From the NCBI GenBank assembly GCA_964016985.1, contig OZ024821.1, forward strand, positions 12,822,620-12,886,619: a DNA stretch of 64,000 nt. The letters run 5' to 3'. The notes under the pieces are model-generated. The model did no database searches. It was not told the DNA's origin and was given only the letters and a program-made list of their open reading frames with translations. The translations under genes and the position numbers were made by a program. How positions within the stretch are numbered: the stretch's first letter is position 1; the number at the start of each line of letters is the position of its first letter. Of the stretch, positions 58,601 through 61,600 are shown in pieces. This stretch comes from Anodontia alba (taxonomy: Eukaryota > Mollusca > Bivalvia > Lucinida > Lucinidae).

Positions 58601-61600
58601 CCCCCCTTTTCAGAAGGGATTGGGTATGCAGGAAAGCAAACAGGAAGTCCAATAGGTGTAAAAATGATGGAAAGTTTACCAGGTGTTTCAAAATTCTGTG
58701 TGTAGAGGCTATTCCAGTCTATGAATTCTAGCTGTTGAAAATGTCAGAAAGGCCGGTATTCAGCATATGCAGAAAATGATTTGATATACACATTTACGTG
58801 TGTGCAAGAGACTATAAACTATCACATTAATACATTGCAGACTGTGATTTTGTAATTAATACTTAGCTCTCTTGGTAAAATTTTCAGCAGATGAAATTTT
58901 GAAATATTTTTCCTAGAAAATAGGATTTGACATTTCATGCAAATGGTCTTAATAGAAGATAATTTGCATGATATGTCTAATCCTATTTTCTGGGAAAAAT
59001 CGCAAAAAAATATTAATTTGTCGTCTGCTAAATTTGCCCATAGTTAAAGTGGTGTAAGTGTTAAATATGTTGTAACATTGTTTTTCTCCAGGCCTCCCTT
59101 GAGAATATCAGTGAAGATCTGTACAATTCTCTACAAAACCAGAGAGACAGTGACCCAGCCTTACGGAAGGTAAGATACATTAATCATACATGTTGCTTGT
59201 TGGGGACAAATCTCCCAATTTTTAGCTCGCCTGTACGAAGTACAAGGAGAGCTATTGTAGTCACCCCGGTCGTCCACGTTTGCGTTTGCGTTTGCGTTTG
59301 CGTTTGCGTTTGCGTTCCCGTTCCCGTCACACTGTGTTAAAGTTTTTCAAATGCTTATATCTCAACAGTCACTCCTCACAGAGGCATCAAATTTGGAACT
59401 TAGGTACCTTGGAGGGTCTTCTGAGATTCCAAGAGAATAAACCCCTGGGTTCATGCCCCTGGGTGGGGCTAGGGGTCAGAATCTAGGACACCTTTGTAAT
59501 ACTGTGTTAAAGTTTTTCAAATTCTTATATCTTGACTTTCACTCCTCATAGAGCATTCATATTTAGAATTTGGGTACCTGGACGAGTCTTCTGAGATTCC
59601 AAAAGAACATACCCCTGGGTTCATACCTCAGGGTGGGCCTTGGGGTGGGGCTAGGGGTCAAAATCTAGGACACATTTGTAAAATCTTATATGCCTACAGG
59701 TTATAGACACAACTGGTTATACATCAGCTAACTATGTGACATCAGTTTAAGTGTAAGAGAGTGAAGGTCATGGTGACCTACATTTTACGGTCAAGGTCAC
59801 CTAGATTTCACTGTCCAGTGATTTTGCCTTATATCTTGAATACTATTTGTTGGATAAATGTCACACCTGGGATATTACTTCCATGTGACCCAATGATTGA
59901 CCACTTACTATATCTAGGTCATTGTGACCTATATTTCATGGTTCAGTGATTTTGCCTTATATCTTGAATACTTTTTGTTGGTTAAATGTCACACCTGGGA
60001 TATTACTTCCATGTGACCCAATGAATGACCACTTACTATATCTAGGTCATTGTGACCTATATTTCATGGTTCAGTGATTTTGCCTTATATCTTGAATACT
60101 ATTTGTTGGATAAATGTCACACCTGGGATATTAGTTCCATGTGACCCAATGAATGACCACTTACTATATCTAGGTCATTGTGACCTATATTTCATGGTTC
60201 AGTGAATTTGCCTTATATCTTGAATACTATTTGTTGGATAAATGTCACACCTGGGATATTAGTTCCATGTGACCCAATGAATGACCACTTACTATATCTA
60301 GGTCATTGTGACCTATATTTCATGGTTCAGTGATTTTGCCTTTTATCTTGAATACTATTTGTTGGATAAATGTCACACCTGGGATATTTGTTCCATGTGA
60401 CCCAATGAATGACCACTTACTATATCTAGGTCATTGTGACCTATATTTCATGGTTCAGTGATTTTGCCTTATAGCTTGAATACTATTTGTTGGATAAATG
60501 TCACACCTGGGATATTTGTTCCTTGTGACCCGATTATTGACGTCAAAATATATCTCTGTTGGTGTGACCTATATTTCATGGTTCAGTGATTTTGCCTTAT
60601 ATCTTGAATACTATTTGTTGGATAAATGTCACACCTGGGATATTACTTCCATGTGACCCAATGAATGACCACTTACTATATCTAGGTCATTGTGACCTAT
60701 ATTTCATGGTTCAGTGATTTTGCCTTATATCTTGAATACTATTTGTTGGATAAATGTCACACCTGGGATATTAGTTCCATGTGACCCAATGAATGACCAC
60801 TTACTATATCTAGGTCATTGTGACCTATATTTCATGGTTCAGTGATTTTGCCTTATATCTTGAATACTATTTGTTGGATAAATGTCACACCTGGGATATT
60901 AGTTCCATGTGACCCAATGAATGACCACTTACTATATCTAGGTCATTGTGACCTATATTTCATGGTTCAGTGATTTTGCCTTATAGCTTGAATACTATTT
61001 GTTGGATAAATGTCACACCTGGGATATTAGTTCCTTGTGACCCGATTATTGACGTCAAAATATATCTCTGTTGGTGTGACCTATATTTCATGGTTCAGTG
61101 ATTTTGCCTTATATCTTGAATACTTTTTGTTGGTTAAATGTCACACCTGGGATATTAGTTCCTTGTGACCCGATTATTGATGTCAAAATATATCTCTGTT
61201 GGTGTGACCTATATTTTATGGTTCAGTGATTTTGCCTTATATCTTGAATACTATTTGTTGGATAAATGTCACACCTGGGATATTAGTTCCTTGTGACCCG
61301 ATTATTGACGTCAAAATATATCTCTGTTGGTGTGACCTATATTTCATGGTTCAGTGATTTTGCCTTATATCTTGAATACTATTTGTTGGATAAATGTCAC
61401 ACCAGGGATATTACTTCCATGTGACCCAATGAATGACCACTTACTATATCTAGGTCATTGTGACCTATATTTCATGGTTCAGTGATTTTGCCTTATATCT
61501 TGAATACTATTAGTTGGATAAATGTCACACCTGGGATATTAGTTCCTTGTGACCCGATTATTGACGTCAAAATATATCTCTGTTGGTGTGACCTATATTT

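Larger units (their letters stand above)
56878..59091 (+). other. DHX9: DHX9 intron 9
   Basis: 2.2 kb. A foldback at 57042-57205, a 30-bp minisatellite at 57330-57565, a foldback (58033-58555) interrupted by a retro-insertion (58114-58417), a GGGATTGGGTATGCAGGAAA repeat (58570-58720) and a foldback at 58860-59045. 57570-58030 is unrecognised. Confidence 0.8.
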